Shown: positions 47,587 to 57,259, counted from the stretch's first letter. The stretch: DNA of 64,000 nt from Enterobacter sichuanensis (GCF_002939185.1 NZ_POVL01000026.1:1-64000); one strand, 5' to 3'. Translations and numbers: made by a program. Notes: generated by a model not told the origin, from the letters alone.

Positions 47587-48579
47587 ATGAGTCAGAATAC
47601 GCTGAAAGTTCATGATTTAAATGAAGACGCGGAATTTGATGAGAACGGAGTAGAGGCTTTTGACGAAAAAGCCTTAGTAGAAGAGGAACCCAGTGATAAC
47701 GATTTGGCTGAAGAAGAGCTGTTATCGCAGGGCGCCACACAGCGTGTACTGGACGCGACTCAGCTTTACCTTGGGGAGATTGGTTACTCCCCACTGCTAA
47801 CGGCCGAAGAAGAAGTCTATTTCGCACGTCGTGCTTTGCGTGGTGATGTGGCCTCGCGTCGTCGCATGATTGAAAGTAACCTGCGACTGGTCGTGAAAAT
47901 TGCCCGCCGTTACGGCAATCGTGGTCTGGCTCTGCTGGATCTGATTGAAGAGGGCAACTTAGGTCTCATCCGCGCAGTTGAGAAGTTTGACCCGGAACGC
48001 GGGTTCCGTTTCTCAACCTACGCGACCTGGTGGATTCGTCAGACCATCGAACGGGCTATTATGAACCAGACCCGTACGATCCGCCTGCCGATTCACATCG
48101 TCAAAGAGTTGAACGTGTATCTGCGCACCGCGCGCGAGTTGTCCCATAAACTGGACCACGAGCCAAGCGCAGAAGAAATTGCCGAACAACTCGATAAACC
48201 GGTTGATGACGTAAGCCGTATGCTGCGTCTCAACGAGCGCATTACCTCCGTTGACACCCCGCTGGGTGGCGACTCCGAAAAAGCGCTGCTGGACATCCTG
48301 GCTGATGAAAAAGACAACGGCCCGGAAGACACCACGCAGGACGATGACATGAAGCAGAGCATCGTCAAATGGCTGTTCGAACTGAACGCCAAACAGCGTG
48401 AAGTGCTGGCACGTCGTTTCGGTTTGCTGGGGTATGAAGCTGCGACACTGGAAGATGTCGGCCGTGAAATTGGCCTGACCCGTGAACGTGTTCGTCAGAT
48501 TCAGGTTGAAGGTCTGCGCCGTCTGCGTGAAATCCTGCAGGGGCAAGGTCTGAATATCGAAGCGCTGTTCCGCGAATAA
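47587..48579 (+). CDS. rpoS: RNA polymerase sigma factor RpoS (sigma-38)
   Basis: RpoS directs transcription of the general stress and stationary-phase regulon. The ATG at 47587 gives 330 residues, starting [21 protein letters not shown] in part. An upstream frame start at 47539 is in the leader and rejected. Region 1.2, region 2 ([21 protein letters not shown] in part, [15 protein letters not shown]), region 3 and region 4.2 ([18 protein letters not shown]) are intact. The acidic N-terminus and the K/E-rich RssB-recognition region near residue 173 are conserved in type. No truncation, which is notable because rpoS is often mutated in laboratory stocks. Confidence 0.98.
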   Translation: MSQNTLKVHDLNEDAEFDENGVEAFDEKALVEEEPSDNDLAEEELLSQGATQRVLDATQLYLGEIGYSPLLTAEEEVYFARRALRGDVASRRRMIESNLRLVVKIARRYGNRGLALLDLIEEGNLGLIRAVEKFDPERGFRFSTYATWWIRQTIERAIMNQTRTIRLPIHIVKELNVYLRTARELSHKLDHEPSAEEIAEQLDKPVDDVSRMLRLNERITSVDTPLGGDSEKALLDILADEKDNGPEDTTQDDDMKQSIVKWLFELNAKQREVLARRFGLLGYEAATLEDVGREIGLTRERVRQIQVEGLRRLREILQGQGLNIEALFRE

Positions 48580-48592
48580 GCAACCTTTCGTC

Positions 48593-48622
48593 AAAAAAGG
48601 CCCGTCGTGAGACGGGCCTTTT
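48593..48622 (+). terminator. rpoS terminator
   Basis: AAGGCCCGTC pairs with GACGGGCCTT around GTGA, flanked by A-rich and T-rich tracts. It is a strong intrinsic terminator 13 bp after rpoS. Confidence 0.92.
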
Positions 48623-48674
48623 TCTTTTCTGGTTGATTGAGCACCGCGGTTGACCAGTGTGCGTTTTCATGGGG

Positions 48675-49091
48675 TCATGGCTTTTCCTTAGCCATCATTT
48701 TGCTGATCATCGCCGTGAACTGCTTGCGCTCATTCTCGGTTAAACGTCCTAAAAACGCCTCATCCACCGCGTTGCCCACCGGTTTACAGCCTGCAAGCAG
48801 GGCTTCACCTTCTGGTGTCAGGAAGACAAAGCGGCGGCGCTTATCTGCCGGGTCGTGCTCGCGTTTGACCAGCCCGCGCGCCTCCATGCGGCTCAGCATT
48901 TCCGCCAGGGTCGCTTTCGTGCTGACCGCCACTTCAGTCAATGCCACCTGTTCAATACCCGGATGCTCAGCAATCGAGCGCATCACCGCATATTGCGGCT
49001 TGGTCAGTTCCGGTAAGGCATGTTGCCACTGCGCGGTATGCTGTTGAAAAAGCTGACGTAACAGGTGGAACGCCTCTTGTCTTAGTTCCAT
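48675..49091 (-). CDS. MarR-family transcriptional regulator
   Basis: A winged-helix repressor of 138 residues from the ATG at 49091, with GGAG five bases upstream. A GTG two codons earlier is possible. The winged helix-turn-helix spans about 28-100 (LTEVAVSTKATLAEMLSRMEARGLVKRE, in part) with the wing ADKRRRFVFLTPEG. It is divergent from the hydroxyarylic acid decarboxylase operon, and two palindromes lie between them. MarR proteins near such operons usually release DNA on binding phenolic acids, so this one probably senses the substrate. That role is inferred. Confidence 0.88.
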   Translation of the reverse strand: MELRQEAFHLLRQLFQQHTAQWQHALPELTKPQYAVMRSIAEHPGIEQVALTEVAVSTKATLAEMLSRMEARGLVKREHDPADKRRRFVFLTPEGEALLAGCKPVGNAVDEAFLGRLTENERKQFTAMISKMMAKEKP

Positions 49092-49175
49092 GAACACTCC
49101 GACGGAAAAAATCTCCCTCTATCATAGCCGCTATTGCTCTGGATTTTAACGCAGCAACTTTTAGCAATTAGTGTG

Positions 49176-49244
49176 ATCGTGTACGAACGATCTTGTCAGA
49201 AAAACGATCCGGGAGTAGCTTATTTATAATGTTCGTATACGAAC
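49176..49244. promoter_or_regulatory. Divergent operators and promoter for the decarboxylase operon
   Basis: GTTCGTATACGAAC (49231-49244) is a perfect 14-bp palindrome. A related site, ATCGTGTACGAACGAT, lies at about 49176-49191 and shares the TACGAAC half. A consensus TATAAT -10 (49225-49230) abuts the first palindrome, so a bound repressor would block transcription starting just downstream. The -35 is poor. This arrangement strongly suggests MarR control of both genes. Confidence 0.7.
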
Positions 49245-49262
49245 AAAATATTGAGGTGCTGA

Positions 49263-49865
49263 ATGAGATTGATCGTGGGAATGACGGGGGCAACGGGGGC
49301 TCCGCTGGGCGTGGCGCTGCTGCAGGCGCTGCGGGAAATGCCAGAGGTGGAGACCCACCTGGTGATGTCGAAGTGGGCAAAAACCACCATTGAGCTGGAA
49401 ACGTCCTGCACCGCGCAGGATGTCGCTGCTCTGGCTGACGTGGTCCACAGCCCGGCGGACCAGGCCGCGACCATCTCCTCCGGTTCGTTTCGCACCGACG
49501 GCATGATCGTCATTCCCTGCAGTATGAAAACGCTGGCGGGCATCCGTGCCGGTTACGCCGAAGGGCTGGTGGGCCGTGCGGCCGATGTGGTGCTGAAAGA
49601 GGGGCGCAAGCTGGTGCTGGTTCCCCGTGAAACGCCGCTCAGCACCATTCATCTGGAGAACATGCTCGCACTTTCCCGCATGGGTGTGGCGATGGTGCCG
49701 CCTATGCCTGCGTATTACAACCATCCGCAAACCGCCGATGACATTACCTGGCATATCGTGACGCGCGTGCTTGACCAGTTTGGTCTGGAGCATAAAAAGG
49801 CGCGCCGCTGGAACGGGTTACGCGAAGCGAAACATTTTTCACAGGAGAATAAAGATGGCATTTGA
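49263..49865 (+). CDS. bsdB: UbiX-type flavin prenyltransferase, decarboxylase subunit B
   Basis: This protein makes the prenylated FMN cofactor needed by the UbiD-type decarboxylase next to it. The 200 residues have the FMN loop VGMTGATGAPLGVALLQAL, the SSGSFRTDGMIVIPCSMKTLA block (in part), and VLVPRETPLSTIHLENML typical of UbiX/Pad1. It overlaps the next gene by 11 bases. It belongs to the hydroxyarylic acid decarboxylase operon (named bsdBCD, vdcBCD, kpdBCD or ecdB-edcCD in other species), distinct from the housekeeping ubiX. Confidence 0.92.
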   Translation: MRLIVGMTGATGAPLGVALLQALREMPEVETHLVMSKWAKTTIELETSCTAQDVAALADVVHSPADQAATISSGSFRTDGMIVIPCSMKTLAGIRAGYAEGLVGRAADVVLKEGRKLVLVPRETPLSTIHLENMLALSRMGVAMVPPMPAYYNHPQTADDITWHIVTRVLDQFGLEHKKARRWNGLREAKHFSQENKDGI

Positions 49866-51282
49866 TGATTTGAGAAGCTTCCTGCAGGCGCTCGATGAGC
49901 AAGGGCAACTGCTGAAAATTGAGGAAGAGGTGAACGCTGAGCCAGATCTGGCGGCGGCAGCCAACGCGACGGGACGCATCGGTGACGGCGCGCCGGCGTT
50001 GTGGTTCGATAACATTCGCGGCTTCACCGATGCCCGGGTGGTGATGAACACGATAGGCTCCTGGCAGAACCATGCCATCTCAATGGGGCTTCCGGCCAAT
50101 ACGCCGGTGAAAAAACAGATCGACGAGTTTATTCGTCGCTGGGATAAATTCCCCGTCACGCCTGAACGGCGGGCTAATCCGGCCTGGGCGCAGAATACGG
50201 TCGACGGTGAGGACATTAACCTGTTCGATATTCTGCCGCTGTTCCGTCTGAACGACGGCGACGGGGGTTTTTATCTCGATAAAGCGTGCGTCGTCTCGCG
50301 CGATCCGCTTGACCCGGATCACTTCGGCAAGCAGAACGTCGGGATCTACCGCATGGAAGTGAAGGGCAAGCGTAAGCTTGGCCTGCAGCCGGTACCGATG
50401 CACGATATCGCCCTGCATTTGCACAAAGCGGAAGAGCGCGGTGAAGATCTGCCGGTGGCGATTACGCTCGGCAACGATCCCATTATCACTCTGATGGGCG
50501 CGACGCCGCTGAAATACGATCAATCCGAGTATGAAATGGCGGGTGCGCTGCGTGAAAGCCCGTACCCGATAGCCACCGCGCCGCTGACCGGCTTTGATGT
50601 GCCGTGGGGCTCTGAAGTGATCCTGGAAGGGGTGATTGAGGGCCGTAAACGTGAAATCGAAGGGCCGTTCGGTGAGTTTACCGGGCACTATTCCGGCGGG
50701 CGTAACATGACGGTAGTGCGAATTGATAAGGTCTCTTACCGCACCCAACCGATTTTCGAATCTCTCTACCTTGGCATGCCGTGGACCGAGATTGACTATC
50801 TGATGGGGCCGGCCACCTGTGTGCCGCTCTACCAGCAGCTGAAAGCAGAATTCCCGGAAGTGCAGGCGGTGAACGCGATGTACACCCACGGTCTGCTGGC
50901 GATTATCTCCACCAAAAAACGTTACGGCGGCTTTGCCCGAGCGGTCGGTTTACGTGCCATGACCACGCCGCACGGTCTGGGCTACGTGAAGATGGTGATT
51001 ATGGTGGATGAGGATGTCGATCCGTTCAACCTCCCGCAGGTGATGTGGGCGCTGTCGTCGAAAGTAAACCCGGCAGGGGATCTGGTGCAACTGCCGAATA
51101 TGTCGGTGCTTGAACTCGATCCGGGCTCCAGCCCGGCAGGCATTACCGACAAACTGATTATCGATGCCACCACGCCTGTGGCACCGGACAACCGTGGCCA
51201 TTATAGCCAGCCGGTACAGGATCTTCCTGAAACCAAAGCCTGGGCTGAAAAACTGACCGCCATGCTGGCAGCACGTCAATAA
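49855..51282 (+). CDS. bsdC: Non-oxidative hydroxyarylic acid decarboxylase, subunit C (UbiD family)
   Basis: The catalytic prFMN-dependent decarboxylase, expected to act on 4-hydroxybenzoate, vanillate or protocatechuate-type acids in the cytoplasm. The ATG at 49855, behind an ACAGGAGAA ribosome site, gives 475 residues. UbiD-family features include the QNVGIYRMEVKGKRKLGLQ segment and the EGPFGEFTGHYSG stretch with the conserved glutamates. The true substrate cannot be told from sequence. It overlaps the subunit B gene by 11 bases. Confidence 0.92.
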   Translation: MAFDDLRSFLQALDEQGQLLKIEEEVNAEPDLAAAANATGRIGDGAPALWFDNIRGFTDARVVMNTIGSWQNHAISMGLPANTPVKKQIDEFIRRWDKFPVTPERRANPAWAQNTVDGEDINLFDILPLFRLNDGDGGFYLDKACVVSRDPLDPDHFGKQNVGIYRMEVKGKRKLGLQPVPMHDIALHLHKAEERGEDLPVAITLGNDPIITLMGATPLKYDQSEYEMAGALRESPYPIATAPLTGFDVPWGSEVILEGVIEGRKREIEGPFGEFTGHYSGGRNMTVVRIDKVSYRTQPIFESLYLGMPWTEIDYLMGPATCVPLYQQLKAEFPEVQAVNAMYTHGLLAIISTKKRYGGFARAVGLRAMTTPHGLGYVKMVIMVDEDVDPFNLPQVMWALSSKVNPAGDLVQLPNMSVLELDPGSSPAGITDKLIIDATTPVAPDNRGHYSQPVQDLPETKAWAEKLTAMLAARQ

Positions 51283-51292
51283 GGAGGAAAAG

Positions 51293-51514
51293 ATGATTTG
51301 TCCACGTTGTGCCGATGAACATATTGAAGTGATGGCAACCTCACCGGTGAAAGGGGTCTGGACGGTTTATCAGTGCCAGCATTGTCTGTATACCTGGCGC
51401 GATACCGAACCGCTGCGTCGTACCAGCCGCGAGCACTATCCGGAAGCGTTTCGTATGACGCAGAAGGATATTGATGAAGCACCGCAGGTGCCGACAATCC
51501 CGCCGCTGCTGTAA
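51293..51514 (+). CDS. bsdD: Hydroxyarylic acid decarboxylase, subunit D
   Basis: A small 73-residue protein always found with the B and C subunits, required for full activity but of unclear mechanism. Two CxxC pairs (CPRC at 3-6 and CQHC at about 28-31) suggest a small zinc ribbon. A GGAGG ribosome site precedes the ATG, 10 bp after the C-subunit stop. A BIME ends the operon. Confidence 0.9.
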   Translation: MICPRCADEHIEVMATSPVKGVWTVYQCQHCLYTWRDTEPLRRTSREHYPEAFRMTQKDIDEAPQVPTIPPLL

Positions 51515-51519
51515 AAAAA

Positions 51520-51592
51520 AGCCCGGTGGCGCTGCGCTTACCGGGCCTACGGGTTTTGTAGGTCGGGTAAGGCGAAGCCGCCACCCGGCAAA
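51520..51592. repeat. REP pair (BIME) between the decarboxylase operon and mutS
   Basis: AGCCCGGTGGCGCTGCGC and GGCGAAGCCGCCACCCGGC are inverted REP units around GCCTACGGGTTTTGTAGG. It separates two convergent genes and is the last REP element before the genomic island. Confidence 0.85.
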
Positions 51593-51607
51593 ATAGACCG
51601 CAGAAAA

Positions 51608-54169
51608 CTAAACCAGACTCTTCAACCGATAAATCCACTCCAGCGCCTGGCGCGGCGTGAGGGAATCCGGGTCGAGATTCTCCAGCGCTTCCACCGCCGG
51701 TGATGTCTCTTCCGCAGGTGCCAGCAGCGACATCTGCGTGCCATCAATTTGCGTCGCCGCCGCGTTGGGGGACAGGCTTTCCAGCTCACGCAGCTTCTGA
51801 CGCGCGCGCTTGATCACCTCTTTCGGTACCCCTGCCAGCGCCGCGACGGCCAGGCCATAGCTCTTGCTCGCTGCGCCATCCTGCACTGTGTGCATGAAGG
51901 CGATGGTGTCGCCATGCTCCAGCGCATCAAGGTGAACGTTAGCCACCCCTTCCATTTTTTCCGGCAGTTGCGTCAGCTCGAAATAGTGGGTAGCGAACAG
52001 CGTCATGGCTTTGATTTTATTCGCGAGACTTTCCGCGCAGGCCCAGGCCAGCGACAGACCATCATAGGTGGATGTTCCGCGTCCCACTTCGTCCATCAGC
52101 ACCAGGCTGTGCTCCGTCGCGTTATGCAGAATGTTAGCCGTTTCGGTCATCTCGACCATAAAGGTTGAGCGACCGCTCGCCAGATCGTCCGCTGCACCCA
52201 CGCGGGTAAAGATCCGGTCGATGGGGCCAATCTCCACTTTTTGCGCCGGAACGTAGCTACCAATATAGGCGAGCAGGGCAATCAGCGCCGTCTGGCGCAT
52301 ATAGGTACTCTTACCGCCCATGTTCGGACCGGTAATGATCAGCATTCTTCGCTGCGGTGACAGGCTCAGCGGGTTGGCGATGAACGGTTCATTCAGCACT
52401 CGCTCAACCACCGGGTGACGGCCTTCGGTAATCCGAATGCCGGGTTTGTCGGTAAAGGTTGGGCAGGTATAGTTCAGCGTTTCAGCGCGCTCAGCCAGGT
52501 TCACCAGCACGTCCAGCTCTGCCAGCGCACTGGCGCTTAACTGCAGGTCGGCCAGATGCGGCATCAGCATGTCGAACAGCTCGTCATACAGCTGTTTTTC
52601 CAGCGCCAGCGCTTTGCCTTTGGAGGTGAGGACTTTGTCTTCGTACTCTTTCAGCTCAGGAATAATATAGCGTTCAGCGTTTTTGAGCGTCTGGCGACGC
52701 ACGTAATGAATCGGTGCCAGATGGCTCTGCCCGCGGCTGATCTGAATATAGTAACCGTGTACCGCGTTATAGCCGACCTTCAGGGTGTCGAGTCCAAGAC
52801 GTTCGCGCTCGCGGATTTCCAGTTTATCAAGATAGTCCGTCGCGCCGTCGGCCAGCGCGCGCCATTCGTCCAGCTCCGCATTGTAGCCAGGGGCAATCAC
52901 GCCGCCATCACGAACAAGTACCGGAGGCGCATCGATAATGGCGCGTTCGAGCAGCTCGCGAAGCTCGGTAAATTCGCCCATGGTGTCGCGGAGTTTCTGT
53001 ACCGGCTCGCTGTCAACGTCACTCAACTGAGCACGCAGCTCTGGCAGTTGCTGGAATGCGTGACGCATCCGCGCGAGATCGCGTGGACGCGCGGTCCGCA
53101 GAGCCAGACGGGCCAGGATACGCTCCAGGTCGCCCACCTGGCGCAGGACGGGCTGTATCTCGGTATAGCGATCCTGCAACGCGGCAATCGTCTGCTGACG
53201 GCAAACAAGCGTTCCGGTATCGCGAATCGGCATGTGCAGCCAGCGTTTCAGCATGCGGCTGCCCATGGGGGTCACCGTACTGTCGAGGACCGAGGCAAGC
53301 GTATTTTCGACGCCCCCCGCCAGGTTCTGCGTGATCTCCAGATTACGGCGCGTGGCGGCATCCATGATGATGCTGTCCTGCTGGCGTTCCATGGTGATCG
53401 AGCGGATATGCGGCAGGGCGGTGCGCTGGGTATCTTTCACGTACTGCAGGAGGCAACCTGCCGCACACAGCCCGCGTGGGGCATTTTCGACACCAAAGCC
53501 AATCAGATCGCGGGTGCCAAACTGCAGATTCAGCTGCTGGCGCGCGGTATCAATTTCAAACTCCCACAGCGGACGACGGCGTAACCCGCGGCGGCCTTCA
53601 ATGAGCGCCATTTCGGTAAAATCTTCGGCATAGAGCAATTCTGCCGGATTGGTGCGCTGTAGTTCAGCAGCCATCGTTTCACGGTCAGCCGGTTCACTCA
53701 GACGAAAACGTCCGGAGCTGATGTCGAGCGTCGCGTAGCCAAAGCCTTTTCCGTCCTGCCACAGTGCGGCAAGCAAATTATCCTGACGCTCCTGCAGCAG
53801 AGCTTCATCACTGATGGTGCCTGGCGTGACGATACGCACGACTTTGCGTTCCACCGGACCTTTGGACGTCGCGGGATCGCCGATCTGTTCGCAGATGGCG
53901 ACGGACTCCCCCTGATTCACCAGCTTCGCCAGGTAATTTTCTACCGCATGATGGGGGATACCAGCCATAGGAATGGGCTCACCCGCCGATGCACCACGTT
54001 TGGTCAGCGAGATGTCGAGCAGCTGCGATGCACGCTTAGCATCGTCATAAAACAGCTCGTAAAAATCGCCCATACGGTAAAACAGCAGGATTTCCGGATG
54101 CTGTGCTTTCAGCTTCAGATACTGCTGCATCATTGGGGTGTGAGAGTCTAGATTTTCTATTGTACTCAT
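51608..54169 (-). CDS. mutS: DNA mismatch repair protein MutS
   Basis: MutS recognises base mismatches and small loops and recruits MutL. The 853 residues match E. coli. The mismatch-wedge motif is GDFYELF with F36 and E38. Then come the connector, lever and clamp domains, and an ATPase with Walker [14 protein letters not shown] near 614 and Walker [15 protein letters not shown]. The C-terminal tetramerisation tail is present. It is intact, so the strain should not be a mutS mutator. The island integrase lies divergently, with its start 217 bp beyond the mutS start codon. Confidence 0.98.
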   Translation of the reverse strand: MSTIENLDSHTPMMQQYLKLKAQHPEILLFYRMGDFYELFYDDAKRASQLLDISLTKRGASAGEPIPMAGIPHHAVENYLAKLVNQGESVAICEQIGDPATSKGPVERKVVRIVTPGTISDEALLQERQDNLLAALWQDGKGFGYATLDISSGRFRLSEPADRETMAAELQRTNPAELLYAEDFTEMALIEGRRGLRRRPLWEFEIDTARQQLNLQFGTRDLIGFGVENAPRGLCAAGCLLQYVKDTQRTALPHIRSITMERQQDSIIMDAATRRNLEITQNLAGGVENTLASVLDSTVTPMGSRMLKRWLHMPIRDTGTLVCRQQTIAALQDRYTEIQPVLRQVGDLERILARLALRTARPRDLARMRHAFQQLPELRAQLSDVDSEPVQKLRDTMGEFTELRELLERAIIDAPPVLVRDGGVIAPGYNAELDEWRALADGATDYLDKLEIRERERLGLDTLKVGYNAVHGYYIQISRGQSHLAPIHYVRRQTLKNAERYIIPELKEYEDKVLTSKGKALALEKQLYDELFDMLMPHLADLQLSASALAELDVLVNLAERAETLNYTCPTFTDKPGIRITEGRHPVVERVLNEPFIANPLSLSPQRRMLIITGPNMGGKSTYMRQTALIALLAYIGSYVPAQKVEIGPIDRIFTRVGAADDLASGRSTFMVEMTETANILHNATEHSLVLMDEVGRGTSTYDGLSLAWACAESLANKIKAMTLFATHYFELTQLPEKMEGVANVHLDALEHGDTIAFMHTVQDGAASKSYGLAVAALAGVPKEVIKRARQKLRELESLSPNAAATQIDGTQMSLLAPAEETSPAVEALENLDPDSLTPRQALEWIYRLKSLV

Positions 54170-54263
54170 CGGTTTGTGATGTCCGTTTTCTTAATTTTTA
54201 ATGAGTTAGTGGTTTTTGTGGTTATCGTTAGGTTTCACTATGTCTCATCGAATATCATGAAAT

Positions 54264-54281
54264 CCTACATTTAAATGTAGG
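54264..54281. promoter_or_regulatory. Palindrome between mutS and the island integrase
   Basis: CCTACATTTAAATGTAGG is a perfect 18-bp palindrome. The half CCTACATTTA recurs at 54338-54347. The repeats lie between the divergent mutS and integrase genes, so they could be integrase arm-type sites or the operator of an autoregulated integrase. They may mark the left end of the island. Inference from position. Confidence 0.5.
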
Positions 54282-54386
54282 TTAAAGTGTAGCTTGCCAA
54301 CCTGTGACTTGGTAAAATATGGGCACACACAGTGCAACCTACATTTATGTTCATGACTGCATAAGGTGCATGATAACGGAGTCTTT

Positions 54387-55670
54387 ATGGTAGGAAAACA
54401 AGAGGGAAAGCCACTTTCGTTTAAAGCGGTAGAAATGATGAAGCCTGGCGACAAAGATAAGGCTGATGTAGGCGAAAATCGTGGCTTACGTGTCTCCTGC
54501 GGTGCAACTGGGGTTAAGTCTTTTTTCTACCGTTACACAAGTCCTCTGACTGGCAAGCTTGCTCAGGTTAAAATTGGTAACTTTCCGCAGACTTCTCTAG
54601 CTGCTGCACGTCTCAAACTCCACGAATTAAAGCTCCTCCGACAGGAAGGTCGGTGCCCTGCGACTGAACTCAAACAAGATAAGCTCCAGCGTGCGATTGA
54701 AGCTGAACAGGCTAAGATCCCTGAATTGACCGTACAGGGATTGGTTGAACTGTATCTTACCGAACGTATTGAGGATCGTAAAACGAAGGACGGGAAGGTC
54801 ATTCCCGGTGCCAGAAAGCCGAAAGGGCAGGCTGAGGTTCGTCGTACTCTCTATGGTGACGCTGTTAAAAGCTTAGGAACCCGGAATGCTGCTGAGATTA
54901 CGCGCCAGGATGTCATTAATTTAATCAATAACATTGTAGCTCGAGGTGCAACCGTACAGGCTGGGAATGTACTGAGGGAGCTTTCACTCGCATATGAATT
55001 TGCAATCGGCCTTGGGCGATTTGATGATAATTTCGCGAATCCGGCGCTGTTAGCAAAATCCAGCTTACGACAGACCAGAATCAAGCTCACAAACGGACGT
55101 GGAACACGAGTACTGAGCGAGGACGAGCTTGCAAAATTCCTTAAATGGCTTCCGGGTTCGGCTTACACGCCAACGATCAAAAACGTGTTACGTCTGACTC
55201 TCTGGACCGGGTGTCGTACCGGTGAAGTCTGCAATATGGCATGGAAGGATGTTGACCTTGAAAAGGGGACAATACACCTACGTGAAACAAAAACAGGCAT
55301 TGAACGCTATGTGCAGCTACCTAATCAGGCCATTGATTTTTTAAAGGTTTTACGACTCAATTCCGATGCTTATTTGTTCCCTTCATCCCGTACGAAGTTG
55401 CCAATACAGCAGAAATATCTCACTGAGAACGCTTGGCGTATGCGGGAATCAGGAAAAATGCTAGATATACCCGGTTGGAGGCCACATGATTTAAGGCGGA
55501 CGGTACGAACAGGGTTATCACGGTTACAATGCCCTAATGAAGTCGCTGAGGCTGTTCTTGGGCATACCAAAGGCGGGGTAGAAGGTATTTATAATCTATA
55601 TAAATATGATGCTGAGTGTAAAAAATGGTTGCAGATATGGGCTGATTATTTAGATACCCTTCTGGATTAA
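54387..55670 (+). CDS. Tyrosine-type integrase of the genomic island
   Basis: A 427-residue site-specific recombinase that would insert and excise the island. The ATG at 54387 has a CGGAG ribosome site six bases upstream. The N-terminal region resembles the arm-binding domain of P4-type integrases (GLRVSCGATGVKSFFYRY, KIGNFPQTSLAAARLKL), then a core-binding domain (about 115-200), then the catalytic domain with R in WTGCRTGEVCNM, HDLRRT, GHTKGG and the tyrosine in GIYNLYKYD. It is next to mutS, not a tRNA gene, which is unusual for this family. Base composition is lower in GC than the core genes. Confidence 0.9.
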   Translation: MVGKQEGKPLSFKAVEMMKPGDKDKADVGENRGLRVSCGATGVKSFFYRYTSPLTGKLAQVKIGNFPQTSLAAARLKLHELKLLRQEGRCPATELKQDKLQRAIEAEQAKIPELTVQGLVELYLTERIEDRKTKDGKVIPGARKPKGQAEVRRTLYGDAVKSLGTRNAAEITRQDVINLINNIVARGATVQAGNVLRELSLAYEFAIGLGRFDDNFANPALLAKSSLRQTRIKLTNGRGTRVLSEDELAKFLKWLPGSAYTPTIKNVLRLTLWTGCRTGEVCNMAWKDVDLEKGTIHLRETKTGIERYVQLPNQAIDFLKVLRLNSDAYLFPSSRTKLPIQQKYLTENAWRMRESGKMLDIPGWRPHDLRRTVRTGLSRLQCPNEVAEAVLGHTKGGVEGIYNLYKYDAECKKWLQIWADYLDTLLD

Positions 55671-56013
55671 TTACATCAGGGGGCTGTGGCGTATTTGCCA
55701 CGTTGTAACTGGTGTTGCCATCCGCTTGGTATAATCACTCACAGATTGCGATTGTGATGATAACTATTTGCACAAAGGAAATGATATAACCGAAGGCCCA
55801 CTTCTCGCTCAAAGCGGATCTCCAACCCAGTTAACAAGTCCGCTTCGTGCCAAAAGCAGAACTTGCTTACATTGTGCTATGTTAATTTGTTGGGAGCAGG
55901 TCACAAAATCCAGCCAGGACGAAAATAAATAATTGCCATACATTTAGTGTTGATTATTTCGGGATTGTTCATCTATTCTGATTGTATCAGCGAGCAGGCC
56001 GGAGTCACTCTTC
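55671..56013. other. Intergenic region in the island with degenerate repeats
   Basis: No gene seen. It contains two divergent copies (55796-55821 and 55837-55865) of a roughly 25-base motif like GTCCGCTTTTCGCTC followed by ATAGCAGAC, a sequence class common in enteric intergenic DNA. The stretch is AT-rich and may include the promoter of the small membrane protein that follows. Confidence 0.5.
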
Positions 56014-56238
56014 GTGGATCATCCCATACTTCAGAAAACAATCGTTCTCTTTATTCTTGCCCTATGGGTAATTGATCCATTCAGGACAAAGAGAAGAAAG
56101 CATACTGAATCCACCATTGAAGAAGCCGATGCCAGAGAACGTCATAAATGGCGATATCTCAGATGGGGAGTGCGAACAATACAAATTGCAGCGACAGTAT
56201 ATATGTTTGCTATGCTGATTCAGTTTTTACTGAAGTAG
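56014..56238 (+). CDS. Small two-helix membrane protein, unknown function
   Basis: A 74-residue frame starting with GTG at 56014 and a GGAG ribosome site nine bases upstream. It has two hydrophobic segments, about 7-22 (QKTIVLFILALWVIDPF) and 55-73 (IQIAATVYMFAMLIQFLL), separated by a charged helix rich in Lys, Arg and Glu. The layout (helix, charged loop, helix) looks like a real small inner-membrane protein, but I do not recognise the family. It could also be a chance frame. Confidence 0.5.
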   Translation: MDHPILQKTIVLFILALWVIDPFRTKRRKHTESTIEEADARERHKWRYLRWGVRTIQIAATVYMFAMLIQFLLK

Positions 56239-56933
56239 ACGGCTCAGGCAGGTACGACCGGACGGAATTGGCAGCCAATTCAGCGGAGGCCGGACGGGGT
56301 TAAACGTCCCCTCTGTGCCAGTGACCTGCTCCTCGTTGATTCACACGGAAGGCTGTTAGAAATGTGCAATTTTTGCTCACAGCAGACTGTAAGAGTTGAT
56401 TGTGTGTTGCACTGTGAGATCAAATCAAAACCAATATATTCAGGCATCTTCCCACAGCGCACCCCATTCAACAGGCAATTGCTCCTTATCAAATCCCTCA
56501 AACCAGTAAACACTACTTTTTGCCCAACAATAGGCACTTCTCCCCAACCCTAATGAAACAATGCGCGACTCCAGTCCGGCTTGAGACGACCATGCCGTTT
56601 AAGGCGCACACCATTACAAGCAGTTGCTCATATTGAGGGAAAGTTAATAAAGAAACTTAACGGCATTTCCTCTTTTGCGCACGTTTCAATTGCCTTGATA
56701 TCCAGTCTTGGTTACGTTTGCGAATTTTTTGTTTCATTGGCTACTGTTCTGATTCGACTCACTTATTAATCAATGATCTTACTGTATTCCAACGCCATGC
56801 TTTGTACAGGAATGTCCGCTTTTCGCTCATAGCAGACGGTTTATAATAATTGTGCCCTGCTGGAGGGCACATCGCTATGTGAAATTTCAATTGATGCAGA
56901 TTGGTTTTGCCAACTTAAGTTAAGCTTGGTTTC
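56239..56933. other. Gene-poor island segment
   Basis: Almost 700 bp with no frame I can support. Short open frames show no domain or membrane pattern. Two related 30-base repeats, 56361-56390 and 56811-56840, match at 24 of 30 positions and read AATGTCCGCTTTTCGCTC-like then AGCAGACGGT. The segment is probably decayed DNA left by earlier rearrangements. Confidence 0.5.
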
Positions 56934-57248
56934 TCAATCCTTTTTCCCATCCAGCATGTCAATCATCATGGGATAAATTCTGTCGCAACTTATCTCTGGA
57001 TTTTGTACAGCAAAATTCCATCCTTCATCCATCGCAGCAGCAACTTCAGTTGTTGAAGCTATGGGCCAGTCGCTTACGGTGCCATAGACTTTACGGATGG
57101 CCTGGTTCTTGTCCATACCCGAACGCTGCTGCTGGCACATACTGACCATCACTTCTGCGGCCTGAGCAGGCTGGCTTACCGGGTACGCTGCCAGCGCCGG
57201 AGCGGATACTGTTGTGATGAGCAGTGCGGTAATAATATGCTTCTTCAT
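56934..57248 (-). CDS. Small exported protein, unknown function
   Basis: The ATG at 57248 gives 104 residues starting MKKHIITALLITTVSAPALA, a clear signal peptide with probable cleavage after ALA. The mature protein is about 84 residues with two cysteines that could form a periplasmic disulfide (CQQQRS and SCDRIY). It lies 12 bp after another exported-protein gene on the same strand, so the two form a pair. I do not recognise the family. Confidence 0.7.
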   Translation of the reverse strand: MKKHIITALLITTVSAPALAAYPVSQPAQAAEVMVSMCQQQRSGMDKNQAIRKVYGTVSDWPIASTTEVAAAMDEGWNFAVQNPEISCDRIYPMMIDMLDGKKD

Positions 57249-57259
57249 TGTGTTACCCC

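Noticed and set aside
54170-54386. tRNA gene as the island attachment site
   Set aside because: No cloverleaf or tRNA-like 3' end could be found between mutS and the integrase.
56362-56553. 63-codon open frame overlapping a degenerate repeat
   Set aside because: Its start lies within the repeat at 56361-56390 and it has no ribosome site.
56581-56769. 62-codon open frame in the gene-poor island segment
   Set aside because: Poor start context, mixed character and no recognisable pattern. Probably chance, though it has one hydrophobic stretch.
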